From the NCBI GenBank assembly GCA_002841315.1, contig PHEW01000006.1, forward strand, positions 117,430 to 181,429: a stretch of DNA of 64,000 nt, written 5' to 3'. This stretch comes from Actinobacteria bacterium HGW-Actinobacteria-4. GTDB taxonomy: Bacteria > Actinomycetota > Actinomycetes > Actinomycetales > Demequinaceae. Below, piece after piece: positions 56,509 through 64,000 of the stretch. A program made the translations under genes and the position numbers. Position 1 is the first letter of the stretch, and every line of letters starts with the position of its first letter. The notes beneath the pieces were generated by a model that was not told the origin of the DNA, searched no databases, and saw only the letters and a program-made list of their open reading frames with translations.

Positions 56509-57164
56509 AGCCGGGACACAATCGCGTTGCTCGCACCCTGGCGGCCGACGAGTTCTCCTTCGCCGACGCTGTGGGCGGCTGGCGCGGCCTGGTCGAGTCG
56601 GTCATGCCCGGGCTGGTCTTCGTGGTGACCTTTGTGGTGTGGGGCGGGTTCAGGGTTCCCGTGATTGCTGCGGTGTCCACCGTGGTGGTGATGGTGGCCG
56701 CGCGATTGATTCAGCGCACTCCCGCCACCCAAGCGTTGTCTGGATCGTTCGGCGTGGCGCTCGGAGCATTCTGGGCATGGACCGCTGGAGATGCCACCGA
56801 GTATTTTGTGCCCGGGTTCTGGATCTCGGGCGCGTATGGTCTGGTGATGCTGGCGTCCGTCATGGTGCGTTGGCCTGCGGTGGGTATAGTGCTCGCGCTC
56901 ATTCGCGGATGGGGCAGGCGGTGGCGCAATGACCCGAGCGCGATGCGCCGCCTCCAACTCGCCACAGCGATTTTTGGGGCGTCTCAACTGCTGAAGCTGG
57001 CGATCCAACTGCCCATGTACTTCGCGGGTGCGACCGCTGTCCTTGGCACCACCCGGCTTGTCATGGGAGTGCCCTACTTCGCGCTCATTCTGTGGGTGGT
57101 GTGGCTGATGGTGCGGAATGTAGAGCTTGCTCCAGAGCCTTCGGATCAGCGTCCGCAGACATAA
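56496..57164 (+). CDS. DUF3159 family membrane protein
   Basis: 222 residues with about five or six helices (40-60, 64-76, 86-104, 112-136, 160-180, 195-215). FSFADAVGGWRGLVESVMPGLVF at the N-terminus is typical of DUF3159. Function unknown; always near the TrkA genes in actinobacteria. It starts 13 bp inside the preceding gene and its last 80 bp overlap the convergent trkA gene. Confidence 0.85.
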   Translation: MPGVEPGHNRVARTLAADEFSFADAVGGWRGLVESVMPGLVFVVTFVVWGGFRVPVIAAVSTVVVMVAARLIQRTPATQALSGSFGVALGAFWAWTAGDATEYFVPGFWISGAYGLVMLASVMVRWPAVGIVLALIRGWGRRWRNDPSAMRRLQLATAIFGASQLLKLAIQLPMYFAGATAVLGTTRLVMGVPYFALILWVVWLMVRNVELAPEPSDQRPQT

Positions 57165-57771
57165 CGAACAACAGTTCGTCGTGCGCCTCGAGGGTGTCTT
57201 CGGGCCGCGGTGCGATGGTGCGGTCGCCACGGATGATGCAGGACAACACGGTCTCAGGCGGCCACGCGATCTCTTTCACCATGGTGCCAACCACGGGGGA
57301 GTCCACGGGCAACGTGACCTCGATGATCGATGCGCCTGACTGGTGGAAGGTGAAGACGGTTACCAGGTCACCCACGGCCACAGCCTCTTCTACCATGGCG
57401 GTCATGATGCGCGGCGTCGACACCGCGACGTCAACGCCCCACTGGGAGTCATACATCCACTCGTTACGAGGGTTGTTGACCCGAGCAACAGTTCGCGGCA
57501 CCCCAAACTCGGTCTTGGCGAGGAACGAGATCACGAGGTTTGCCTTGTCGTCGCCTGTTGCCGCAACCACCACGTCCATGTTTTCGACTCCGGCTTCGCT
57601 CAGCGCGGCCAGCTCGCAGGCGTCGGCAAGCATCCATTCCGCCTCCGCCACTTGCGCCACTCGCATCGCGGTGGGCGAGTGGTCCATGAGCAAGACCTCG
57701 TGGTGGTGATCCAGGAGGTCGCGAGCGATCGAGCGACCCACCGATCCCGCTCCAGCAATGAGCACTCTCAT
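57085..57771 (-). CDS. trkA: TrkA family K+ uptake regulatory protein (second)
   Basis: 228 residues. N-terminal RCK_N Rossmann domain (GAGSVGRSIARDLLDHHHE, NAD site) and C-terminal RCK_C domain (about 145-225). Ligand-gated cytosolic subunit that controls a potassium channel or transporter. Corresponds to CeoC (Rv2692). The ATG overlaps the stop of the other trkA by 4 nt. The tail overlaps DUF3159 by 80 bp. Confidence 0.9.
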   Translation of the reverse strand: MRVLIAGAGSVGRSIARDLLDHHHEVLLMDHSPTAMRVAQVAEAEWMLADACELAALSEAGVENMDVVVAATGDDKANLVISFLAKTEFGVPRTVARVNNPRNEWMYDSQWGVDVAVSTPRIMTAMVEEAVAVGDLVTVFTFHQSGASIIEVTLPVDSPVVGTMVKEIAWPPETVLSCIIRGDRTIAPRPEDTLEAHDELLFVMSADADPKALEQALHSAPSATPPTE

Positions 57772-58433
57772 GACTTTGCCTCCGGCGCACGGCTCACAAC
57801 GCGCTCCGCCTCTCGTTCATGGTCAAGCGGGATCACAAAGTAGGCCTCGTCGCCGGACTGCACCAGTGTGTCGTGCGTGGGGAGCACGGCTGCACCAAAC
57901 CGCACCACGTAGGCGGCCCTGCATCCCATCGCCAGTTCGAGGCCCGCATACGGCTGACCCACCCAACCCTTGTTGATGGGAAGCCTGCGCAAGCCCACGC
58001 CGCTCGAGGGATCGGAGTACACGCTATCGGACCCGCCGGGTAGCAGGCGAGACACGATTTGCGTGCTGGTCCACGGCACGGGTGCCACGGTGGGGATTCC
58101 AAGCCGCCGGTAGACCTCAGCGCGGCCCGAGTCAGAGATCCGAGCAACCACGTTCTCCACGCCGTAGGTCTCGCGCACCACCCGCGCGGCCAAGATGTTG
58201 GAGTTATCGCCACTAGACACCGCAGCGAACGCGTAGGCATCCTCGACACCCGCAGATACCAGCGTGTCCCGGTCGAAGCCAATGCCGGTGATCTTCTGAC
58301 CTTGGAAGTCTGCAGGCAAGCGCCGGAAGGCGTCGCCTATTCTGTCGATGATCGCGACGGTGTGTCCGCGGGCCTCAAACTCTGTTGCCAACACGGCGCC
58401 GGTACGGCCGCAACCCATAATCACGATGTGCAC
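57768..58433 (-). CDS. trkA: TrkA family K+ uptake regulatory protein (first)
   Basis: 221 residues from GTG 58433. RCK_N domain with MGCGRTGAVLATEFEARGH and IIDR, then RCK_C (about 135-215). Corresponds to CeoB (Rv2691). Expressed from a promoter 8 nt upstream and divergent from a KimA-like transporter, with only 41 bp between the two starts. Confidence 0.9.
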   Translation of the reverse strand: MHIVIMGCGRTGAVLATEFEARGHTVAIIDRIGDAFRRLPADFQGQKITGIGFDRDTLVSAGVEDAYAFAAVSSGDNSNILAARVVRETYGVENVVARISDSGRAEVYRRLGIPTVAPVPWTSTQIVSRLLPGGSDSVYSDPSSGVGLRRLPINKGWVGQPYAGLELAMGCRAAYVVRFGAAVLPTHDTLVQSGDEAYFVIPLDHEREAERVVSRAPEAKS

Positions 58434-58441
58434 GAGAACCC

Positions 58442-58447
58442 ACGCTA
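58442..58447 (-). promoter_or_regulatory. -10 box of the trkA pair
   Basis: TAGCGT on the minus strand, 8 nt before GTG 58433. Confidence 0.45.
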
Positions 58448-58460
58448 TACCCGATGAGCC

Positions 58461-58466
58461 TAGGAT
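58461..58466 (+). promoter_or_regulatory. -10 box of the KimA-like transporter gene
   Basis: TAGGAT, 8 nt before GTG 58475. The two -10 boxes stand 13 bp apart back to back, so the -35 regions overlap the opposite transcript starts. Confidence 0.45.
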
Positions 58467-58474
58467 GGTGCGTC

Positions 58475-60361
58475 GTGGTGACTTTTCTGGAACGCCTCAA
58501 GCGAATCGCCTTCGGTGCGCCCATCGCCACTGACCGCGCGCGCCCTCAAGTGTTGCGCACCAGGCTCGCCATCCCGCTGTTCGGGGCAGGAGTGTTGTCC
58601 GCCGCGGTCTATGCGCCCGATGCCGTGGTGGACGCCCTGGAACGTGGCGGCCAGTCGGGCGCCATTCCGTACATGGCCGCGGGCGTGGTGTTCATCATGT
58701 TGCTCTTGGGTGTCGCGTACCGCTCGAACGTCCGCGCTAGGCCCGATTCTCGCGCGGATTATGGCCTGGTGCGTGACCGCCTGGGCACCAGCGCGGGCGT
58801 GGTGACCGGCGGCGCGTTGCTGATCGACTACCTGTTCACGGTTGCCGTCTCCGTGGCGGCGATCGCGCACATCGTCACGTACCTGATGCCAGGCCTGGGT
58901 GGAGCGGAGCGAGCCATCGCGATCGGCACCATCGGCGCGATGACCTTCGCGAGCCTGCGCGGGATCCGCGAGCGCATGCGAGTCGTGGTGGCCGTATGGG
59001 CCGGGTTCTTGCTGGCGACGGGCACCATGCTCGTGGTGGGCTTGACTCGGCATACCCGTGAGGTGGCTGACGCGGTCGACGCAAGCGCACCGACCACGTG
59101 GGTGGTGTTGGTCGCATACGCGGGAGCTGTTGCCTCGGGGGCGGTAATGGTGACAGGCATTGAGCACCTTGCGGCTGCAGGTCCTCACCACCAGAGCCCT
59201 CAAGGCCAGCGCGCCGGGCGCACGTTGATTGTCGCCGTCGCGGCTGCAGCCGCGGCATTCCTGATTGTGATGGCGTTGGCCTGGACGTATCGGATCAACG
59301 GCGGCCAGGAGGGTCCCGTGATTCTGCGCGTAGCAGACGGGGTGTTCGGGAACCGGATCGCTGTGTGGGCTGTCGCACTCGCAGCGGTTGCCATCGTCTA
59401 CGCGGCTGCCTCGGCGGTGTTCCGGCGCTTCTCGCACCTGTCGTCCCTGCTGGCTCGCGACTCGTACTTGCCACGCCAGTTGTCGATGCTGAACGACCGC
59501 CTGGTGTTTCGCGGTGGGGTCTTGACGGTGGCGATCGCGTCTGCGTTCGTGGTCTTTGTGGCGGGAGCCGACGTCATCCAGCTCGTTCACATGTACGTGA
59601 TTGGGGTGTTCACCGCCATTGTGTTGGGGCAGGTGGCGATGGTGCGCCACACGGGATCTTTGCTTGGGGTGCAGCCGGCGGGCCCGATGCGGACCCGTCT
59701 TCACTTCACCCGCGCCTTGCATATCGTGGCCGCGATCGTGGCAGCTGCGGTGTGGTCGGTGGTGGCGGTGGTTAACTTCTTCCAGGGCGCATGGGTCGCG
59801 ATCGCCATGATTGTGTGGCTCGTCGCGATGATGCATGCCATTCAGCGTCACTACCGCCGCGTGCGTCACGACCTGCAGATTGTGCCCGACGATCGCACCT
59901 CGGCGCTTCCGAGCGCGACCCATGGCGTGGTGCTGGTAGCCCAACTCCACCGTCCGGCGCTGAGGGCGCTTGCGTACGCCAAGGCAGCTCGCCACTCTTC
60001 GCTGGAGGCGGTGGGTGTGCAGATTGAGCGCGAGGCCGCCCAGACTCTGCAACGCCAGTGGGGCGAACAGGAGCTGGGCGTTCCGTTGGTCATTCTCGAC
60101 TCGCCCTATCGCGACATCGTGGGGCCTGTCATGGAGTACGTACGCACCATTCACCGCCAAAGCCCGCGCGAGGTGGTGGTGGTGTACGTGCCCGAGTACA
60201 TCGTGGGGACCTGGTGGGAGCGCTTCTTGCACAACAGGTCTACAGTGCGGCTACGCGAACTACTGCTACGGGAAGAGGGCATTGTGGTGGCAGCAGTGCC
60301 TTGGCACCTGGAATCGGCGCGCACCGAGACTGCGAATAACGCGGAGGGTGGTTCCGAGTGA
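58475..60361 (+). CDS. APC superfamily transporter, KimA-like (probable K+ importer)
   Basis: 628 residues from GTG 58475. About twelve membrane helices to residue 465, then a cytosolic universal-stress-like domain (about 480-620), the layout of KimA. The LLIDYLFTVAVS stretch in helix 3 keeps the Asp-Tyr and Ser residues that bind K+ in B. subtilis KimA as I recall, while the first-helix Asp is Gly here (GAGVLSAAVYAP). Potassium is likely, but an amino acid substrate is possible. Next to trkA genes, which fits potassium. Confidence 0.82.
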   Translation: MVTFLERLKRIAFGAPIATDRARPQVLRTRLAIPLFGAGVLSAAVYAPDAVVDALERGGQSGAIPYMAAGVVFIMLLLGVAYRSNVRARPDSRADYGLVRDRLGTSAGVVTGGALLIDYLFTVAVSVAAIAHIVTYLMPGLGGAERAIAIGTIGAMTFASLRGIRERMRVVVAVWAGFLLATGTMLVVGLTRHTREVADAVDASAPTTWVVLVAYAGAVASGAVMVTGIEHLAAAGPHHQSPQGQRAGRTLIVAVAAAAAAFLIVMALAWTYRINGGQEGPVILRVADGVFGNRIAVWAVALAAVAIVYAAASAVFRRFSHLSSLLARDSYLPRQLSMLNDRLVFRGGVLTVAIASAFVVFVAGADVIQLVHMYVIGVFTAIVLGQVAMVRHTGSLLGVQPAGPMRTRLHFTRALHIVAAIVAAAVWSVVAVVNFFQGAWVAIAMIVWLVAMMHAIQRHYRRVRHDLQIVPDDRTSALPSATHGVVLVAQLHRPALRALAYAKAARHSSLEAVGVQIEREAAQTLQRQWGEQELGVPLVILDSPYRDIVGPVMEYVRTIHRQSPREVVVVYVPEYIVGTWWERFLHNRSTVRLRELLLREEGIVVAAVPWHLESARTETANNAEGGSE

Positions 60362-61560
60362 CCACTGTCCGGCTCGAGGTTGGTGCTGTCGCCCACGGAG
60401 GGCACTGCGTGGCGCGTCACGAGGGGCGTGTTGTGTTCGTGCGCCACACGCTCCCCGGTGAAGTTGTTGACGCGGCGCTGACCGAGCAGGGCGAGGACGC
60501 CCCGTATTGGCGTGCCGACGCTGTCACGGTGATTGAGGCCTCACCAGATCGGGTGGACTCCGTATGGCCGGCAGCGGGACCCGGGGGAGTGGGTGGCGGC
60601 GAGCTCGCTCACGTGGCGCTTCACGCCCAGCGCGAGTGGAAGCTGACGGTGCTGCGCGACTCCTTTGAGCGTTTCGCGAAGCGCGAGTTTCCCGGCGAGA
60701 TTCACGCCGCCCCTGGGGACAACGAGCGCGGTGGGCTCCGGTGGCGCACACGAGTGAGCGCGGTGACGGATGGTCAGGGCCGCGCCGCAATGCACGTGCA
60801 GCGCAGTTCGCTCACTCAGGTGCTCACGCAGATGCCGCTCGCGGTCGAGCGTGCCGAGCGCGCCCTGGTTGACGCCCGTTATTCGGCCAACGCCCAGGTC
60901 GCTGTAGTCGCCCCAGAGGGGAGCGATGCCGTTCACGTGTTAGTGGACGGGGTGCCGTGGCGCGGCGGCAAGGCTGATCATCGCGACAATGCCCCCACCA
61001 ACGTCAAAGAGACGGTCGTAGTGGGGGATCGTACGTACGAGTACCGGGTGGCCGTGAGCGGGTTCTGGCAGGTTCACCGGGCGGCGCCGGCTGTGTTGGT
61101 GGGCGAGGTCATGGAGCGCGTGGGTGACGCCGCGACGGTGGTAGACCTGTATTCGGGTGCGGGGCTCTTCGCGCTACCTCTGGCCGTCGCAGGCAAGGAC
61201 GTCACCACCGTCGAAGCCGCGGCTCAGGCCGTGAAGGCCGCCCGGCGCAACCTGCACGCCTTCCCAGACGCGACCGTCATTGAAGGCGACGTGCGGCGCA
61301 CGCTGGGCCAGGGCATCGGCGCTGCTGACGTGGTGATACTCGACTCTCCCCGCTCCGGTGCGGGAAACGCGACCATTGACGCGCTCGTGACGGTGGGCGC
61401 CTCACGGCTCGTCTATGTGGCATGCGACCCCGTCGCGCTTGGCCGGGACGCCAAGACCCTTGCGGCATCGGGCTACCTGGTGGAGGAGATTCAGTCCTTC
61501 GACCTGTTCCCCATGACCCACCACATCGAGACAATCGCCAGCTTCGCGCGCGCAAAATAG
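60358..61560 (+). CDS. TRAM domain class I SAM-dependent RNA (uracil-5) methyltransferase
   Basis: 400 residues. N-terminal TRAM (about 1-60), then a RlmD/TrmA-type fold with SAM motif [16 protein letters not shown] (about 260) and the catalytic Cys356 in [13 protein letters not shown]. No FeS Cys cluster is seen in the N-terminal part, unlike RlmD. Probably a tRNA or rRNA 5-methyluridine enzyme; corresponds to Rv2689c. GTG start overlaps the transporter stop by 4 nt. Confidence 0.88.
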   Translation: MTTVRLEVGAVAHGGHCVARHEGRVVFVRHTLPGEVVDAALTEQGEDAPYWRADAVTVIEASPDRVDSVWPAAGPGGVGGGELAHVALHAQREWKLTVLRDSFERFAKREFPGEIHAAPGDNERGGLRWRTRVSAVTDGQGRAAMHVQRSSLTQVLTQMPLAVERAERALVDARYSANAQVAVVAPEGSDAVHVLVDGVPWRGGKADHRDNAPTNVKETVVVGDRTYEYRVAVSGFWQVHRAAPAVLVGEVMERVGDAATVVDLYSGAGLFALPLAVAGKDVTTVEAAAQAVKAARRNLHAFPDATVIEGDVRRTLGQGIGAADVVILDSPRSGAGNATIDALVTVGASRLVYVACDPVALGRDAKTLAASGYLVEEIQSFDLFPMTHHIETIASFARAK

Positions 61561-61578
61561 CGAACACGCCCGTGTCGG

Positions 61579-61584
61579 TAGGAT
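61579..61584 (+). promoter_or_regulatory. -10 box of acn
   Basis: TAGGAT about 25 nt before the ATG at 61610. A short leader then carries the ribosome site AAGGAG (61600-61605). Confidence 0.45.
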
Positions 61585-61609
61585 GAGACGCTACGAATTA
61601 AGGAGCGGA

Positions 61610-64000
61610 ATGAGCATCAACAGCCTGGGATCACAGTCCACCCTGAATGTGGGGGAGAAGTCGTACGAGATCTACCGCCTGGACGCGGTGCCAGGCTTGG
61701 AGAAGCTCCCGTACTCGCTGAAGATCCTGGCCGAGGCGTTGCTACGGACCGAGGACGGCGCCAACATCACGGCCGACCACGTCAAGGCCTTGGCGCAGTG
61801 GGACCCGAGCGCCACTCCGGACACGGAAATCCAGTTCACCCCGGCCCGTGTGGTGATGCAGGACTTCACCGGCGTCCCTTGTGTGGTCGACCTAGCGACG
61901 ATGCGCGAGGCTGTCGTAGAACTGGGCGGAGACCCCTCCGTCATCAACCCCTTGGCGCCTGCGGAGATGGTGATTGACCACTCCGTGGTCATCGATGTGT
62001 TCGGCCGCAAGGACGCTTTGCAGCTCAACACCGACTTCGAATACGAACGCAACCGCGAGCGCTACCAGTTCTTGCGCTGGGGCCAGACCGCCTTCGACAA
62101 CTTCAAGGTAGTGCCGCCCGGTACAGGGATCGTGCACCAGGTCAACCTTGAGTATCTGGCGCGCTGCGTCATGACCCATGACACCGATGGCACGACGCAG
62201 GCGTACCCAGACTCGTGTGTGGGTACCGACTCGCACACCACGATGATCAACGGTCTGGGCGTGCTCGGTTGGGGCGTGGGTGGCATCGAGGCAGAAGCCG
62301 CGATGCTCGGCCAGCCCGTTTCGATGCTCATCCCCAAGGTGGTGGGCTTCAAGCTCTCGGGACAGATTCCGGCAGGCGCGACAGCCACCGACGTGGTGTT
62401 GACGATCACCGAGAAACTGCGCAAGCACGGTGTGGTGAGCAAGTTCGTGGAGTTCTACGGTGAGGGTGTCGGCGCGGTGCCCCTCGCGAACCGCGCGACC
62501 ATCGGCAACATGAGCCCCGAGTTTGGCTCGACTGCGGCGATCTTCCCGGTCGACGGCGTGACGATCGACTACCTGCGCCTCACGGGCCGTTCGGCGGAGC
62601 AGGTTGCGCTCGCTGAGGCGTACTGCAAGGAGCAGGGGCTGTGGCACGACCCCTCGGCGTCGGACTACGTCGAGCCGGTGTTCTCTGAGTACCTCGAGCT
62701 CGACCTCGGTACTGTCGTACCGTCCATTGCCGGACCCAAACGCCCGCAAGACCGCATTGCGCTCACGGACGCCAAGGCGGGATTTGCCAGTGTGATCGGC
62801 GACTACGCGCAGCACGAGGACCAGGTCACCCAGGGACTGGACGAGTCGGTCGAGGAGACCTTCCCCGCATCGGATCCGATCGCGGCCGAAGCGCACGCGG
62901 GCGATGCACCTTTGCCGCGCGACACCTTCGCCCGAGCGGCGAACCGCACGCACAAGCAGGTGCCGCTCACGCTTGCGGATGGAACTCGAACCGAGCTGGA
63001 CCACGGACACGTGGTCATCGCGTCCATCACGTCCTGTACCAACACGTCGAACCCGTCGGTCATGCTTGCGGCGGCGCTGCTGGCCCGCAACGCGAACAAG
63101 AGGGGCCTCACGTCCAAGCCTTGGGTGAAGACGTCGATGGCTCCAGGTTCTCAGGTCGTGACCGACTATTACGAGAAGGCGGGTCTGTGGCCCGACCTTG
63201 AGGCGCTCGGCTTCCACCTGGTCGGGTACGGCTGCACCACGTGCATCGGCAACTCGGGCCCGTTGCCCACCGAGATTTCGGACGCGGTCAATGAGCACGA
63301 CCTCGCCGTCGTCTCCGTGTTGTCAGGGAACCGCAACTTCGAGGGCCGCATCAACCCCGACGTCAAGATGAACTACCTGGCATCACCTCCGCTGGTGATC
63401 GCGTACGCGCTGGCAGGCACGATGGACTTTGATTTTGAGACGGAGCCGCTCGGTCAGGACCCTCAGGGCGATGACGTGTTCCTGAGGGACATCTGGCCCG
63501 GGCCAGCCGAGGTTGAGGCCGTCGTGGGATCGTCGATCACCGAGTCAATGTTCTCCACCAACTACGCCGATGTGTTCGCTGGTGATGAGCGTTGGCGTGG
63601 GCTTCCCACGCCCGATGGCAAGACGTTCGAGTGGGACGAGGACTCGACGTACGTGCGCAAGCCCCCGTACTTCGAGGGCATGGGTGCTGAGCCCGAACCA
63701 GTTGAGGACGTCGTAGGCGCCCGCGTGCTCGCGTTGCTGGGCGACTCGGTCACCACCGATCACATCTCCCCGGCGGGTTCGATCAAGGCGGACAGCCCCG
63801 CAGGCGCGTACCTCGCCCAACGCGGGGTTGAGCGCCGTGACTTCAACAGTTACGGCTCACGTCGCGGCAACCACGAGGTCATGATTCGCGGCACCTTCGC
63901 CAACATTCGGCTGAGGAACCTGTTGCTGGTGGGATCCCACGGCGGCGCAGGAGTCGAGGGCGGCTTCACTCACAACTTCCTGACCGACGCCCAGGACACG
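61610..64000 (+). CDS. acn: Aconitate hydratase, cut by the window end
   Basis: Interconverts citrate and isocitrate in the TCA cycle through a 4Fe-4S cluster. The frame runs from ATG 61610 (AAGGAG four bases upstream) past 64000, so at least 797 residues are present of about 900. Cluster cysteines are in SCTNTSNPS and in [12 protein letters not shown]; substrate-site stretches [19 protein letters not shown] and [13 protein letters not shown] are intact. AcnA (IRP-like) type. The missing part is the C-terminal swivel domain. Confidence 0.97.
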   Translation, partial: MSINSLGSQSTLNVGEKSYEIYRLDAVPGLEKLPYSLKILAEALLRTEDGANITADHVKALAQWDPSATPDTEIQFTPARVVMQDFTGVPCVVDLATMREAVVELGGDPSVINPLAPAEMVIDHSVVIDVFGRKDALQLNTDFEYERNRERYQFLRWGQTAFDNFKVVPPGTGIVHQVNLEYLARCVMTHDTDGTTQAYPDSCVGTDSHTTMINGLGVLGWGVGGIEAEAAMLGQPVSMLIPKVVGFKLSGQIPAGATATDVVLTITEKLRKHGVVSKFVEFYGEGVGAVPLANRATIGNMSPEFGSTAAIFPVDGVTIDYLRLTGRSAEQVALAEAYCKEQGLWHDPSASDYVEPVFSEYLELDLGTVVPSIAGPKRPQDRIALTDAKAGFASVIGDYAQHEDQVTQGLDESVEETFPASDPIAAEAHAGDAPLPRDTFARAANRTHKQVPLTLADGTRTELDHGHVVIASITSCTNTSNPSVMLAAALLARNANKRGLTSKPWVKTSMAPGSQVVTDYYEKAGLWPDLEALGFHLVGYGCTTCIGNSGPLPTEISDAVNEHDLAVVSVLSGNRNFEGRINPDVKMNYLASPPLVIAYALAGTMDFDFETEPLGQDPQGDDVFLRDIWPGPAEVEAVVGSSITESMFSTNYADVFAGDERWRGLPTPDGKTFEWDEDSTYVRKPPYFEGMGAEPEPVEDVVGARVLALLGDSVTTDHISPAGSIKADSPAGAYLAQRGVERRDFNSYGSRRGNHEVMIRGTFANIRLRNLLLVGSHGGAGVEGGFTHNFLTDAQDT

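Noticed and set aside
58460..60232. 590-codon open frame on the minus strand
   Set aside because: It lies wholly opposite the KimA-like transporter, with a His/Arg-rich composition typical of the antisense frame of GC-rich genes, and has no motif or ribosome site.
61892..63298. 468-codon open frame on the minus strand
   Set aside because: Antisense to aconitase, with low-complexity Arg/His/Val composition; aconitase motifs on the plus strand are complete.

Overview
The window is a compact, GC-rich actinobacterial chromosome segment with no gap between genes above about 220 bp. The evidence is: PriA in place of HisA plus TrpF, an actinobacterial QcrC-QcrA-QcrB branch with diheme cytochrome c and three-helix Rieske protein, SepH, DUF4193, DUF3710 and DUF3159 proteins, a PASTA kinase next to an Rv2175c-like protein, and many start codons 6-8 nt behind a TANNNT-like -10 box, the usual look of leaderless mRNAs. 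Gene content and order suggest Micrococcales (Cellulomonas or Demequina relatives); this placement is an inference. I see no tRNA, rRNA, insertion sequence, phage gene or CRISPR array.

Layout. 1-3350: end of a histidine operon (hisB, unknown gene, hisH, lipoprotein, priA). 3406-7420: an SseB-family gene, then on the minus strand a DUF1844 gene followed by two tandem copies of an uncharacterised pair: a membrane-anchored coiled-coil protein and a lipoprotein trypsin-like protease. 7642-10165: infC-rpmI-rplT with an rRNA methyltransferase; infC starts at AUC. 10165-16160: a dCache-GGDEF diguanylate cyclase, a small membrane protein, pheS-pheT. 16213-21020 (minus): sodA and the bc1-aa3 respiratory genes qcrB, qcrA, qcrC, ctaE. 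21134-30925: pseudo-receiver, trpD, DEDD exonuclease/GIY-YIG protein, fadD-like ligase, ROK glucokinase, plsC, PPi-type phosphofructokinase, class II DAHP synthase. 30944-37257: PASTA kinase, Rv2175c-like regulator, idsA, DUF4192 protein and the principal sigma factor. 37307-40480: mgtE, EamA exporter, small membrane protein, GNAT. 40558-50929: topoisomerase IV genes parE and parC flanking thrE and a hybrid histidine kinase/REC-EAL pair. 51053-61560: conserved block of DUF5998-like, phosphodiesterase, sepH, IMPase, DUF4193, dut, DUF3710, OB-fold, DUF3159, two TrkA proteins, a KimA-like APC transporter and a TRAM RNA methyltransferase. 61610-64000: aconitase, cut by the window end.

How parts fit. 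Most genes are housekeeping. A c-di-GMP circuit is visible as one cyclase and one phosphodiesterase under a sensor kinase. K+ handling is suggested by the TrkA pair divergent from a KimA-like transporter. Upper glycolysis appears to use glucokinase and a PPi-dependent phosphofructokinase. The least explained content is the duplicated coiled-coil/protease module at 4141-7053, with a perfect inverted repeat between the two copies; it is the best candidate here for an undescribed system.
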